Translations under genes and position numbers: made by a program
From: Clostridia bacterium
Lineage (GTDB): Bacteria > Bacillota > Clostridia > TANB77 > CAG-508
Length of the DNA: 64,000 bases
Direction: 5' to 3'
Assembly: GCA_900754085.1 (NCBI GenBank)
Contig: CAAEBO010000046.1
Span: 42,658 to 106,657 of the forward strand
In this document: positions 8,837 to 19,323 of the stretch, one piece after another
How positions within the stretch are numbered: the first letter of the stretch is position 1
Layout: every line of letters begins with the position of its first letter
The notes under the pieces: generated by a model
What the model saw: only the letters and a program-made list of their open reading frames with translations
Told to the model about the DNA's origin: nothing
The model's database searches: none

Positions 8837-9901
8837 TTGAGATTTTTAGATTTAAATAGTGAAGAAGATAGAAAGAAATATACAGAATTCTTAGAAAATA
8901 ATGAAAGATGTAATTTCCAACAATCATTAGAATGGGGAAAAGTAAAAAACTTTTGGAAAAATGAAATTATTTTAGCCGAAGATGAAAATAATAATATTAT
9001 AGGCTCTTTAAGTGTGTTACTTAGAAAAATACCAATTTTCGGATATTTAATGTATTCATCAAGAGGACCAGTATGTGATATTCATAATGAAGAAGTATTA
9101 AAACAACTAACAGATGGCGCAAAAGAGTTGGCTAAAAAATATCATGCTATGGTATTAAAAATAGAACCAGATATAAAAAGTGATGATAAAGAATTTAGAG
9201 AGATAGTAACAAAATTAGGATATAAAATAAAAGATGACGCTAAAGACTTTAGAGATGAAATTCAACCTAGATATGTATTTAGACTAGATATAAAAGGAAA
9301 AACAGAAGATGAAGTGTTTAAAGCATTTCATTCTAAAACAAGATATAATGTAAGATTAGCAGGAAGAAAAGGCGTTACAATAAAAGAAGGAACTAAAGAA
9401 GATTTAAAAGATTTTCACAAAATAATGATTGAAACAGGTAAAAGAGATGGTTTTATGATAAGACCACTAGAATATTTTGAGCAAATGTATGATGCTTTAG
9501 CACCAGAACATATGAAAGTACTAATGGCATATTATGAAGGTAAGCCAATTTCAGGAGTTATACCTATTATGTATGGTAATAAAACATGGTACTTATATGG
9601 AGCAAGTAGTAATGAACATAGAAATTTAATGCCAAATTATCTTTTACAATGGGAAATGATTAAAATAGCAATTTCTAGAGGAGATGACATATATGATTTA
9701 AGAGGAGTTTCTGGAGTTGTTGACGAAAATCATCCTCAATATGGGCTATATAGATTTAAACAAGGATTTGGAGCAGAATTCACAGAATTTATAGGAGAGC
9801 TTCACATGGATTACTCACCAATAAGATACAACTTATATAAAATATCTGAAAAGATATTTAAAAGAGTTAGAACATTGTTAATGAATAGAAATAAAAAATA
9901 A
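8837..9901 (+). CDS. FemAB-type peptidoglycan bridge aminoacyltransferase
   Basis: 354 aa. The start is TTG 8837 after TTGGAGGA; no in-frame ATG fits as well. FemX/MurM relatives transfer an amino acid from aminoacyl-tRNA onto the stem-peptide lysine of lipid II. Visible are the two GNAT-like halves, the conserved HSKTRYNVRLAGRKGV segment, GVIPIMYGNKTWYLYGASS, and the C-terminal DLRGVSG and GLYRFKQGFG motifs of the family. The neighbouring alr supplies D-alanine for the same pathway. The amino acid added cannot be deduced. Confidence 0.85.
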   Translation: MRFLDLNSEEDRKKYTEFLENNERCNFQQSLEWGKVKNFWKNEIILAEDENNNIIGSLSVLLRKIPIFGYLMYSSRGPVCDIHNEEVLKQLTDGAKELAKKYHAMVLKIEPDIKSDDKEFREIVTKLGYKIKDDAKDFRDEIQPRYVFRLDIKGKTEDEVFKAFHSKTRYNVRLAGRKGVTIKEGTKEDLKDFHKIMIETGKRDGFMIRPLEYFEQMYDALAPEHMKVLMAYYEGKPISGVIPIMYGNKTWYLYGASSNEHRNLMPNYLLQWEMIKIAISRGDDIYDLRGVSGVVDENHPQYGLYRFKQGFGAEFTEFIGELHMDYSPIRYNLYKISEKIFKRVRTLLMNRNKK

Positions 9902-9979
9902 TAAATATATTAAGTTAAAAATAAAAAATTAGTATATGTTTGTAAATTAGTAGATTTAAAATAACTTGAAGGAGAAAAT

Positions 9980-11086
9980 ATGGCAGTTTTAGTTATAGAA
10001 AAGCAAGATTTAAAACATAATATAAAACAAATAAAAGAATATGCAAAGAAGAATGATGAAAAATTAAAAATAATAGCAATAGTTAAATCAAATGGATATG
10101 GTTTAGGTTTAAAAGAATATGCTAGTTTCTTGATAGATAACGGAATAGAATATTTAGCTGTGGCAAGTACAGAAGAAGCAATAAAATTACGCGAATATGG
10201 AATAAAAGAAGATGTTCTGATGATGTCTTCTACAGCTATAGAAAACGAACTAGAAGAAATGGTGAAAAATAATATTACTATAACAATTGGCTCAAAAGAT
10301 GCAAAAGAAGCTTTAATAAATGTTATTAAAAAGTTGAATAAGAAACCAAAAGTGCATATAAAAGTAGACACAGGCTTCGGAAGATATGGATACTTATACC
10401 AAAATGAAGAGCAAATAATAAAAGATATAAAAGATTTACAAAAATATGCAGTAATAGAAGGAATATTTTCTCATTTTTCAACTTCGTTTTATAAAGAAAA
10501 GTGGACAAACTATCAATATGAGAACTTTGTTAACCTTATAAAAAAATTAGAAGAAAATGAAATTAACATTCCAATAAAACATATATCAAATTCTTCTGCA
10601 TTTATAAGATTTCCAAATATGAATTTAAATGCAGTAAGAATAGGTTCAGCTTTTTTAGGTAGAATAGCAGTAGCGAATAAGTTAGGACTAAAAAAGATAG
10701 GATATTTGGAGAGTGAAATTTCCGAGATAAAAACATTACCAAAAGGCTGGAATATAGGATATTCTAATACTTTTAAAACCAAGAAAGAAACTAAAGTTGC
10801 TATAATACCAACTGGATATGCTGAAGGATATCATATGAGACTTGAAAATGATATGCTATCTACAAAAAATAAATTAAGAGATGTAGTACAGGCTATAAAA
10901 AGATTATTTAAGGACACAAAATTATATGTGGAAATAAATAATAAAAAATATGCTATTTTGGGAAGAATTGGAATGTATCATCTTACTGTTGACATAACAG
11001 GTGAAAATTTTAAAATTGGTGATAAAGTAAAAATGAATGCAAATCCTTTATATGTAGATTCTTCAGTTAGGAGGTTATATAAATAA
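9980..11086 (+). CDS. alr: Alanine racemase
   Basis: PLP-dependent enzyme making D-alanine for peptidoglycan. ATG 9980 follows GAAGGAG. The PLP lysine is K36 in AIVKSNGYGLG. The C-terminal domain keeps the catalytic-tyrosine region (NIGYSNTF) and GRIGMYHLTVDIT, where most family members have GRxCMDQ; this and the short VRRLYK end make the C-terminal half somewhat divergent. 368 aa is the usual length. Its stop overlaps the next ATG by one base (11084-11088), so alr and the DUF1189 gene are translationally coupled. Confidence 0.88.
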   Translation: MAVLVIEKQDLKHNIKQIKEYAKKNDEKLKIIAIVKSNGYGLGLKEYASFLIDNGIEYLAVASTEEAIKLREYGIKEDVLMMSSTAIENELEEMVKNNITITIGSKDAKEALINVIKKLNKKPKVHIKVDTGFGRYGYLYQNEEQIIKDIKDLQKYAVIEGIFSHFSTSFYKEKWTNYQYENFVNLIKKLEENEINIPIKHISNSSAFIRFPNMNLNAVRIGSAFLGRIAVANKLGLKKIGYLESEISEIKTLPKGWNIGYSNTFKTKKETKVAIIPTGYAEGYHMRLENDMLSTKNKLRDVVQAIKRLFKDTKLYVEINNKKYAILGRIGMYHLTVDITGENFKIGDKVKMNANPLYVDSSVRRLYK

Positions 11087-12123
11087 TGGAAAAAACTAAA
11101 AAGCAAGTTTTTTTTAAAAGCGTAAAAAATAGTATCTTTAATTTTGATTCATATCAAGAATTTGCAATGCAAGATATGAAGAAGGGAATATTTTATTTTT
11201 TAAAATTATCTATATTATTTTCTATAGTAATATCAATAGTTTTTGCAATATTACAAGTTACAGTAACTGTTCCAAATGTGAAGAAATTTATAGAAAGTGA
11301 AATACCAGATTTTAAGTATTCTAATGGAACATTAGAAGTACAAAGTGAAAATCCAGTTACAATAGACAAAATTGCAGATGATGTATTAATAATTGCAGAT
11401 ACAAAAGAATTAGAAGAAGCAAAAATAAATGAATATAAAGAAAAAATAAATTTATATGAAATTGGAGTATTAGTACTAAAAGATAAAATATATTTAAAAA
11501 ATGCTTATACATTATCAGGAATTCAAGAAATGAAATTAAGTGATATAGAAAGTATATATGGAAAAAGTGAATTTACAAAACAGGATATATTAAATGATAT
11601 GAATAATATAAATATGGTATCTTTATGTATTAGTCTAGCATTTACTGTATTTTTAGGATTCTTCTTAATTTTTGTATTTATGAGTATATTAGATATTATT
11701 ATACTTGCACTATTAAGTAATATAATTGCAATGCTTTCACGAGTGAAAATGAAAGCATCAGCTTTAGTAAATATTTCTATACATGCTATGACACTTCCAA
11801 TTGTTCTTTTACTTGTATATGCTATAGTTTTATTAACAACAGGATTCGAAATAAAATACTTTAATATTATGTATAGGGGAATTTCTTATATATATGTGTT
11901 TACAGCAATATTCTTAATACGCCAAAATTTAATAAAGCAACAAATAGAATTAACTACAATTGTTCAAAAACAACAAGAATTAAAAAAGGAAGTAGAAGAA
12001 GAAAAAGAAGAGAAACCAAAAGAAAAGAAGGAAGATAAGAAATCAAATGATAAAAAAGAAAAAGAGGAACATAAAGAAAACGAAAATAGTAATGTAGGCA
12101 AAGAAGCAAATGGAGAAGTATAA
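11086..12123 (+). CDS. DUF1189 family integral membrane protein
   Basis: 345 aa with an N-terminal membrane helix (IFYFLKLSILFSIVISIVFA), an extracytoplasmic loop (about residues 65-165), then four more hydrophobic helices, and a highly charged Lys/Glu tail from about residue 290 (KKEVEEEKEEKPKEK). The start VFFKSVKNSIFNFDSYQEF is typical of DUF1189. Function is not established. Wedged between alr and ftsH, it may act in envelope assembly or be handled by FtsH; this is inference from context only. Confidence 0.75.
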   Translation: MEKTKKQVFFKSVKNSIFNFDSYQEFAMQDMKKGIFYFLKLSILFSIVISIVFAILQVTVTVPNVKKFIESEIPDFKYSNGTLEVQSENPVTIDKIADDVLIIADTKELEEAKINEYKEKINLYEIGVLVLKDKIYLKNAYTLSGIQEMKLSDIESIYGKSEFTKQDILNDMNNINMVSLCISLAFTVFLGFFLIFVFMSILDIIILALLSNIIAMLSRVKMKASALVNISIHAMTLPIVLLLVYAIVLLTTGFEIKYFNIMYRGISYIYVFTAIFLIRQNLIKQQIELTTIVQKQQELKKEVEEEKEEKPKEKKEDKKSNDKKEKEEHKENENSNVGKEANGEV

Positions 12124-12140
12124 ATAAGGAGGATATCATT

Positions 12141-13955
12141 TTGATGGAAAATTCGAATAATAACAAAGAAAAAAATAATGGGTCAAAAAAATTTTGGATT
12201 TCTTCTATAATATTATTAGTGATTATTAGTATTTTAGCATTAATATCATATGTTTTATATAATAATCTTAATAAAGAAAAAGAAAACTTAATATTACCAT
12301 ATACAGAATTAATTCAAAAAATAAATGATAATACAGTAGAAAAAATAGAAATGACAGTAGGAAGTACAACTGTTAAAGTAAAATTAAAAGACGAAGAAGA
12401 AGAGAAAACAACAATTGTCCCAAGTTTACAAGCATTTTCAGAATATATACAAACAAAGACTGAACAAGGAAACGAAATGGAAGTACTTCAGAAAGAACCA
12501 AATGTATTTTTTAAAATAGGTGATACAATTTTTACAGTATTACCGACACTTTTAATGGTATCTTTAATAATCATGTTATTTAAGATGCAAGGCTTAGGCG
12601 ATAAAGGAAAGATATATGATAGTGAAGAAAAAGATACTAATATAAGATTTGAAGATGTAGCTGGACTAGATGAAGAAAAAGAAGAAATGGTTGAGATTGT
12701 TGATTTCTTAAAGAAACCAGAAGAATTTTATGAGATGGGAGCAAAAGTACCAAAAGGAGTATTACTTTGTGGAAAACCTGGAACCGGTAAAACTTTGATA
12801 GCAAAAGCCATTGCAGGAGAAGCCAATGTTCCATTTATATCTATGAGTGGATCAGAATTTATAGAGATGTTTGCAGGGCTTGGAGCTTCAAGAGTTAGAA
12901 AATTGTTTGAAAAAGCAAGAAAGATGGCACCATGTATAGTATTTATTGACGAAATAGATGCAATAGGTGCAAGGAGAACTAGTTCAAGTGGGGCAGAATC
13001 TGAAAATAACCAAACATTAAACCAACTATTAGTTGAAATGGACGGATTCGACACAAGTGAAACAATTATAGTGTTAGCTGCAACCAATAGACCAGAAATG
13101 CTTGATAAAGCATTGTTAAGACCAGGAAGATTTGATAGACAAATAATAATAAATTCTCCAGATCAAAAAGGAAGAGAAGAAATTTTAAAAATACACAGTA
13201 AAGATAAGAAAATAGACGATAATATAGACTTTAAAGATATTGCTGAGGACACAGCAGGATTTACTGGAGCAGAACTTGCAAATATTTTAAACGAGGCTGC
13301 AATTATTGCAACAACAAGAAAACATAATTCTATAAATAAAGATGATATAGAAGAGGCAATAAAGAAAGTAACAGTAGGACTTGAAAAACATAGTAGAGTA
13401 ATATCAGAAAAAGATAAAAAATTAACAGCATATCATGAAGCTGGACATGCTGTTGTAAGTAGATATTTAGAAACACAAAATGACATAAAAGAAGTATCTA
13501 TTATTCCAAGAGGTGTAGCAGGTGGCTATACAATGTATAAAACTAATGAAGATAAGTACTATATTTCAAAAACAGAAATGGAAGAAAAACTAATTGCTTT
13601 ATTAGGAGGAAGAGCAGCAGAAAAATTAGTACTAGATGATATATCAACAGGAGCAAGTAATGACTTAGAAGTTGCAACAAATATTGCACGAGATATGATA
13701 ACAGTTTATGGAATGAGTGATACAATTGGTCCAATATCATTAAAAGATTCAGAAAATGCAAATCAAATGATTATTTATGGAGAAAAAATGCAAGATGCAA
13801 TAGGCGCAGAAATAAAAATACTAATAGATACAGCCTACAGAAATGCTCAACAAATATTAATACAACATAGAGATAAATTAGATGCAGTTGCACAGGTATT
13901 ATTAGAAAGAGAAAAAATAACAGAAAAAGAATTTTATGAAATATTTAATGACTAA
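12141..13955 (+). CDS. ftsH: ATP-dependent zinc metalloprotease FtsH
   Basis: Membrane-anchored AAA+ protease degrading unassembled or damaged membrane proteins and some regulators. Two N-terminal membrane helices (about residues 20-42 and 130-150) flank a periplasm-type domain. The AAA module has Walker A GKPGTGKT near residue 210, Walker B FIDEIDAIG and the arginine finger region RPGRFDRQI; the zinc site is HEAGH near residue 432. The start may be TTG 12141 or ATG 12144; both lie behind AAGGAGG. Length (604 aa) is normal. A terminator follows. Confidence 0.95.
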   Translation: MMENSNNNKEKNNGSKKFWISSIILLVIISILALISYVLYNNLNKEKENLILPYTELIQKINDNTVEKIEMTVGSTTVKVKLKDEEEEKTTIVPSLQAFSEYIQTKTEQGNEMEVLQKEPNVFFKIGDTIFTVLPTLLMVSLIIMLFKMQGLGDKGKIYDSEEKDTNIRFEDVAGLDEEKEEMVEIVDFLKKPEEFYEMGAKVPKGVLLCGKPGTGKTLIAKAIAGEANVPFISMSGSEFIEMFAGLGASRVRKLFEKARKMAPCIVFIDEIDAIGARRTSSSGAESENNQTLNQLLVEMDGFDTSETIIVLAATNRPEMLDKALLRPGRFDRQIIINSPDQKGREEILKIHSKDKKIDDNIDFKDIAEDTAGFTGAELANILNEAAIIATTRKHNSINKDDIEEAIKKVTVGLEKHSRVISEKDKKLTAYHEAGHAVVSRYLETQNDIKEVSIIPRGVAGGYTMYKTNEDKYYISKTEMEEKLIALLGGRAAEKLVLDDISTGASNDLEVATNIARDMITVYGMSDTIGPISLKDSENANQMIIYGEKMQDAIGAEIKILIDTAYRNAQQILIQHRDKLDAVAQVLLEREKITEKEFYEIFND

Positions 13956-13959
13956 TAAC

Positions 13960-13992
13960 AAAAAAATATAGCCCTTGTGGCTATATTTTTTT
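13960..13992. terminator. Bidirectional terminator between ftsH and rluA-like gene
   Basis: AAAAAAATATAGCC / GGCTATATTTTTTT with a 5-nt loop; symmetrical A and T tracts serve both converging genes. It overlaps the stop codon of the minus-strand gene at 13981. Confidence 0.85.
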
Positions 13993-14853
13993 AAAACTAG
14001 GTAATTCATCTAATATAATTTCTTTATTATTTAAATAATCTAAAATTCCAGAATAAGAATTGAAATTAAATTTTAAGTAATAGCTATATAGTAATTGAGT
14101 CTTTTGATTAAATTTTTTATTGATTAAATTATTACCATATTTACCATCACCAATTATTGGATGACCTATATAAGCTAAATGAGCACGTATTTGGTGAGTT
14201 CTACCAGTTTTTAGATTGATATCTAAAACAGAGCTATTTTCTTCTTTATCATATGATAGAACATTATAAGATGTGATAATTTTTTTGTAACCAGGTTTAC
14301 ATTTGTCTGAAATATATACTATTGATTTTTTTGTATCTTTAAATAAATAATGTATTAATGTATCATTTTTTTTAGGAAGCATTCCATAAACTTTAGCAAT
14401 ATAATGTTTTTCTATTTCGTGATTTTTAAATTTTTCAGTTAATATAGTATTAACAGTATCATTTTTAGAAAATAAGACTAATCCTAATGTATTTCTATCT
14501 AATCTATGACATGGCATAAAATTAGAATTATAAGTTTTATGCACATAAGTTGTTAAAGATTCAGTACCAGTAACTTCTAATCCTTTAGGTTTATTAAAGA
14601 CAATAATGTTACTATCTTCGTAGACTATTGGAATATTATAATTAGGATAAAGTAAGCTATCTATAATATATAATTTGATAATATCATTTTCGTGTATAAT
14701 ACAATCTTTAGATATACGTTTATCATTTATTAAAATATCCTTCTTTTTTAACGCTTTAGAAAAAGTACTAAATTTTAAAGCAGAATATGTTTCCATTAAT
14801 AATTTACTTAATTTTTTATTATCGTATTTTTTACTAACAATTAAATCTTTCAT
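13981..14853 (-). CDS. RluA/RluD-family pseudouridine synthase
   Basis: 290 aa. An N-terminal S4-like RNA-binding segment (residues about 15-75) is followed by the pseudouridine synthase core with catalytic Asp in the HRLDRNTLGL motif, and RTHQIRAHLAYIGHPIIGD later. It isomerises specific uridines in 23S rRNA or tRNA; the exact site is not readable. The ATG at 14853 has no Shine-Dalgarno sequence, and a TTGAAA-17-TATAAT promoter ends only about 9 nt upstream, so the mRNA is probably leaderless. Confidence 0.88.
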   Translation of the reverse strand: MKDLIVSKKYDNKKLSKLLMETYSALKFSTFSKALKKKDILINDKRISKDCIIHENDIIKLYIIDSLLYPNYNIPIVYEDSNIIVFNKPKGLEVTGTESLTTYVHKTYNSNFMPCHRLDRNTLGLVLFSKNDTVNTILTEKFKNHEIEKHYIAKVYGMLPKKNDTLIHYLFKDTKKSIVYISDKCKPGYKKIITSYNVLSYDKEENSSVLDINLKTGRTHQIRAHLAYIGHPIIGDGKYGNNLINKKFNQKTQLLYSYYLKFNFNSYSGILDYLNNKEIILDELPSFKKI

Positions 14854-14862
14854 AATAATAGT

Positions 14863-14891
14863 ATTATAATATTTTTTAAAAATAATTTCAA
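14863..14891 (-). promoter_or_regulatory. Promoter giving a leaderless rluA-like mRNA
   Basis: On the minus strand: TTGAAA (14891-14886), 17-nt spacer, TATAAT (14868-14863). Transcription should start near 14856, only 2-5 nt before the ATG at 14853. Confidence 0.7.
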
Positions 14892-14894
14892 CTC

Positions 14895-14930
14895 AAAAAA
14901 CCGGAGTAGCAATGCTAACTCCAGTTTTTT
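14895..14930 (-). terminator. Terminator of the 122-aa basic protein gene
   Basis: AAAAAACTGGAGTTAGC / GCTACTCCGGTTTTTT read on the minus strand, with one G:T pair and one bulge, directly after the stop at 14941. It abuts the promoter of the next minus-strand gene. Confidence 0.75.
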
Positions 14931-14940
14931 GTTTACATTA

Positions 14941-15309
14941 TTATACACGAGCTCGAGAGATATTTAAAAATTTGTCTTCCCGCTTCTTTTTCTTACCAGA
15001 ATGTTTACGCCTTAATTCAGACGACATATATTCTAAAGGATGCAATGAATCAACTACTTGCAAATAAAGTGTATTTTTTATGAGTTTACTTTTTACAATA
15101 CATCCTAAAGAAAGCTGTATCTTTTTTGAAGGGTTTGGAATTTTAACGATGTAACCATAAGGAGCATTTAAATCTGTTCCTTTTTTAAAATTACACCATT
15201 TGTCATCTAAAGTGACTGGTCTTACTTCGAAATCATCCCGTGTATAAACTTTAACTTTTTTTGGTGCATTTGACGATTTCAATTTTGAGTTTTTAGAACT
15301 TCGTTTCAT
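14941..15309 (-). CDS. Hypothetical small basic protein (122 aa)
   Basis: Unrecognised. ATG 15309 follows AGGAGGT. The N-terminal 25 residues (MKRSSKNSKLKSSNAPKKVK) and the C-terminal 30 (RRKHSGKKKKREDK) are strongly basic and look disordered. The middle (VTLDDKWCNFKKGTD to YLQVVDSLHPLEYM) is a compact beta-rich segment. No signal peptide or membrane helix. The composition suggests RNA or ribosome association, and it sits between an rRNA/tRNA modification enzyme and rplU, but no function can be assigned. Confidence 0.65.
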   Translation of the reverse strand: MKRSSKNSKLKSSNAPKKVKVYTRDDFEVRPVTLDDKWCNFKKGTDLNAPYGYIVKIPNPSKKIQLSLGCIVKSKLIKNTLYLQVVDSLHPLEYMSSELRRKHSGKKKKREDKFLNISRARV

Positions 15310-15449
15310 AGCACATACCTCCTATAGTTGATAGATATTAAAATAACATATATAATTGCTAAAGTAAATATGAAATAGTAAATTTATAAAAAAGTGTGAC
15401 ATATGTTTGCCAAACCTACAAAAGGCTATGATAAAGAAAAAAGAATTAC

Positions 15450-15479
15450 TTGACAAAAGTTAACAAAGTATGTTAAAAT
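15450..15479 (+). promoter_or_regulatory. Promoter of rplU-rpmA
   Basis: TTGACA (15450-15455), 18-nt spacer, TAAAAT (15474-15479), immediately upstream of the structured leader. Confidence 0.7.
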
Positions 15480-15487
15480 TACTAATT

Positions 15488-15575
15488 GTAAGCCGCCTAG
15501 GTCGGGTAACTAAATGTTAGTTATGCTAACTACCTTGTATTTATGCTTAGCGAGTATACGAAAATAGGGAGGTGC
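15488..15575 (+). ncRNA. Probable ribosomal protein L21 leader
   Basis: An untranslated leader of about 90 nt between the promoter and rplU that begins GTAAGCCGCC and ends GCGAGTATACG before the AGGGAGGTG ribosome site. Firmicutes rplU genes often carry an autoregulatory L21 leader in this position. The assignment is by position and partial recall of the motif, not by a covariance search. Confidence 0.5.
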
Positions 15576-15583
15576 ATTTTATA

Positions 15584-15928
15584 ATGTACGCAATAATTGA
15601 AAGTTGTGGAAAACAATACAAAGTAGCAGAAGGAGATGTAGTATTCTTCGAAAAATTAGATGTAGAAGAAGGTAAAAAAGTTACATTTGATAAAGTAATT
15701 TTAGTATCTAATGAAGGAAAAATCGAAGTAGGAGCTCCTAATGTTAAAGGTGTAAAAGTTGAAGGAAAAGTAGTTTCTCATGGTAAAGGAAAGAAAATCC
15801 GTGTATACAAATACAAAGCTAAAAAGAACTACAGAAGAACACAAGGTCATAGACAACCATATACAAAGGTTGAAATTACATCAATAAAAACAGCTACTAC
15901 AAAAGCAAAAGCTAAAGTAGAAGCTTAA
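15584..15928 (+). CDS. rplU: 50S ribosomal protein L21
   Basis: 114 aa. ATG 15584 follows GGGAGGTG; the in-frame GTG at 15572 lies inside the ribosome site. The sequence opens [18 protein letters not shown], and [26 protein letters not shown] is the typical C-terminal 23S rRNA-binding segment. It binds the 50S subunit near domain I of 23S rRNA. Followed 41 nt later by rpmA, with no gene between. Confidence 0.95.
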   Translation: MYAIIESCGKQYKVAEGDVVFFEKLDVEEGKKVTFDKVILVSNEGKIEVGAPNVKGVKVEGKVVSHGKGKKIRVYKYKAKKNYRRTQGHRQPYTKVEITSIKTATTKAKAKVEA

Positions 15929-15969
15929 GAGATAAAGAGATAAATTATTCACGAAAGGAGTGAAACTTA

Positions 15970-16239
15970 ATGGCACATAAAAAAGGTCAAGGAAGTGTTA
16001 AGAACGGAAGAGATAGTGAGTCAAAACGTTTAGGTGTCAAAAGAGCAGATGGACAATTCGTTTTAGCTGGAAACATCCTTATTAGACAAAGAGGAACAAA
16101 ATATCATCCAGGTAAAAATGTAGGAATTGGTAGTGACGATACATTATATGCATTAGTAAATGGAACTGTAAAATTTGAAAAATTCGGAAAAGATAAAAAA
16201 CAAGTAAGTGTTTATGAAGAAACAGTATCAAATGCATAA
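15970..16239 (+). CDS. rpmA: 50S ribosomal protein L27, without the Firmicutes N-terminal extension
   Basis: 89 aa, starting [20 protein letters not shown] directly after AAAGGAGTG. L27 reaches the peptidyl transferase centre with its N-terminus. In most Firmicutes L27 is made with a short extension (ending in a phenylalanine-rich cleavage site) removed by the Prp protease, whose gene usually lies between rplU and rpmA. Here the protein begins like the E. coli form, no extension can be read upstream in frame with a ribosome site, and only 41 nt separate it from rplU. Confidence 0.95.
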   Translation: MAHKKGQGSVKNGRDSESKRLGVKRADGQFVLAGNILIRQRGTKYHPGKNVGIGSDDTLYALVNGTVKFEKFGKDKKQVSVYEETVSNA

Positions 16240-16240
16240 T

Positions 16241-16272
16241 AAAAAAAGGCAAGTAATAAACTTGCCTTTTTT
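16241..16272 (+). terminator. Terminator of rplU-rpmA
   Basis: AAAAAAGGCAAGT / ACTTGCCTTTTTT with a 5-nt loop, right after the rpmA stop. Confidence 0.9.
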
Positions 16273-16337
16273 GTCGTTTTAAAGTAGATAATGTTAGACA
16301 AAAAGATTTATTCTAATAAGCATTTATTTATATGATA

Positions 16338-16366
16338 TTGTAAAAGATATTAAAATATAGTATAAT
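16338..16366 (+). promoter_or_regulatory. Promoter of trpS-obg
   Basis: TTGTAA (16338-16343), 17-nt spacer, TATAAT (16361-16366). The leader to trpS is short and has no T-box motif. Confidence 0.65.
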
Positions 16367-16399
16367 ATAGCAGAATTGACAATGATTGGAGATGGCAAT

Positions 16400-18699
<2,300 letters not shown>

Positions 18700-18805
18700 A
18701 ATATTGACGAATATATAAAGTTAGATTAATATTACAACGTAACTGGTAACATAAGTTTTAATTATCTGAGGAGAAAAGAACAATGAAAGTTTTACGGAAA
18801 GGAAA

Positions 18806-18970
18806 ATGTGTAAACAAAAAGAAAAACAAAGTAAATCCATGTTTTATAAGAAGAATTGTGATAAGTGTTGTGCAAATTGCTCACATAGCACATCTAGAGG
18901 AACGTGGCTACAGTGTATGATTGACATTAAAGAAGTAAGTCCTAATGGCTATTGCAGTCAGTATAATTAA
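18806..18970 (+). CDS. Small Cys-rich protein (54 aa)
   Basis: ATG 18806 follows GGAAAGGA. The product carries CDKCCANCSH and later C in WLQCMIDIKE and GYCSQYN, a spacing that suggests a zinc knuckle or rubredoxin-like knot. It is not recognised. An overlapping frame from ATG 18783 (45 aa, with a better GAGGAG site) runs through the same DNA; it lacks the patterned cysteines, so I prefer the 18806 frame, but one may couple translation of the other. It is the only convincing gene in the 624-nt gap between obg and the 201-aa protein. Confidence 0.5.
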   Translation: MCKQKEKQSKSMFYKKNCDKCCANCSHSTSRGTWLQCMIDIKEVSPNGYCSQYN

Positions 18971-18980
18971 AGCGAAAGGA

Positions 18981-19011
18981 ATGGGTGCAGATCAAGTAGA
19001 TTTGTGCCCAT
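18981..19011 (+). repeat. Stem-loop downstream of the Cys-rich ORF
   Basis: ATGGGTGCAGATC / GATTTGTGCCCAT with a 5-nt loop AAGTA: 13 bp including three G:T pairs, so stable on the + strand RNA. There is no T tract, which argues against a simple terminator. Confidence 0.5.
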
Positions 19012-19138
19012 AAAATTTATAAAGAAACAAAGAATTCAAATTATTAAAAGGACAATTAATCAAATTTTATTAGAAATATCGGATGTAGAATATAATATAG
19101 ATTTAAGCAAATTAAAAAGAAGGATTAGACATAGATGA
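19004..19138 (+). other. Open frame without ribosome site, possible gene remnant
   Basis: A 44-codon open frame from GTG 19004 (FIKKQRIQIIKRT, then SDVEYNIDLSKLKRRIRHR). It is in the same frame as the Cys-rich ORF that stops at 18970, but has no ribosome site and starts inside the stem-loop. Amino acid composition looks coding. It shares the 16-base stretch ATTCAAATTATTAAAA with 19268-19283. Read as decayed coding sequence. Confidence 0.3.
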
Positions 19139-19177
19139 TTTCTATATGAAAAAAGCGAAAGGAGAACGAGAATAAAA

Positions 19178-19314
19178 GTGGAAGAAGGAATTTTAAATTT
19201 AAATGAAAATATAATATTTGTGTACAAAATGGTTTACTAAGGAAATATATAAATGAAAATGAAAAAATTCAAATTATTAAAATAAAGGAAAATGGAAATA
19301 TAATAAAATTTTAA
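19178..19314 (+). pseudogene. Frameshifted short gene remnant before the 201-aa protein
   Basis: From GTG 19178, with AAAGGAG about 13 nt upstream, the frame reads VEEGILNLNENIIFVYK and stops at 19240. A -1 shift within the A-run at 19226-19229 continues as NGLLRKYINENEK, then IQIIKIKENGNIIKF to the stop at 19312-19314. That second frame is the same frame as the 201-aa gene starting ten bases later. This suggests either a decayed upstream gene or an originally longer N-terminus of the next gene, broken by indels in homopolymers. Confidence 0.35.
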
Positions 19315-19323
19315 AAAAAACCA

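Noticed and set aside
18783..18920. 45-codon frame MKVLRKGKC with a good GAGGAG site
   Set aside because: Overlaps the Cys-patterned ORF in another frame and lacks recognisable structure; kept only as a possible coupling leader.
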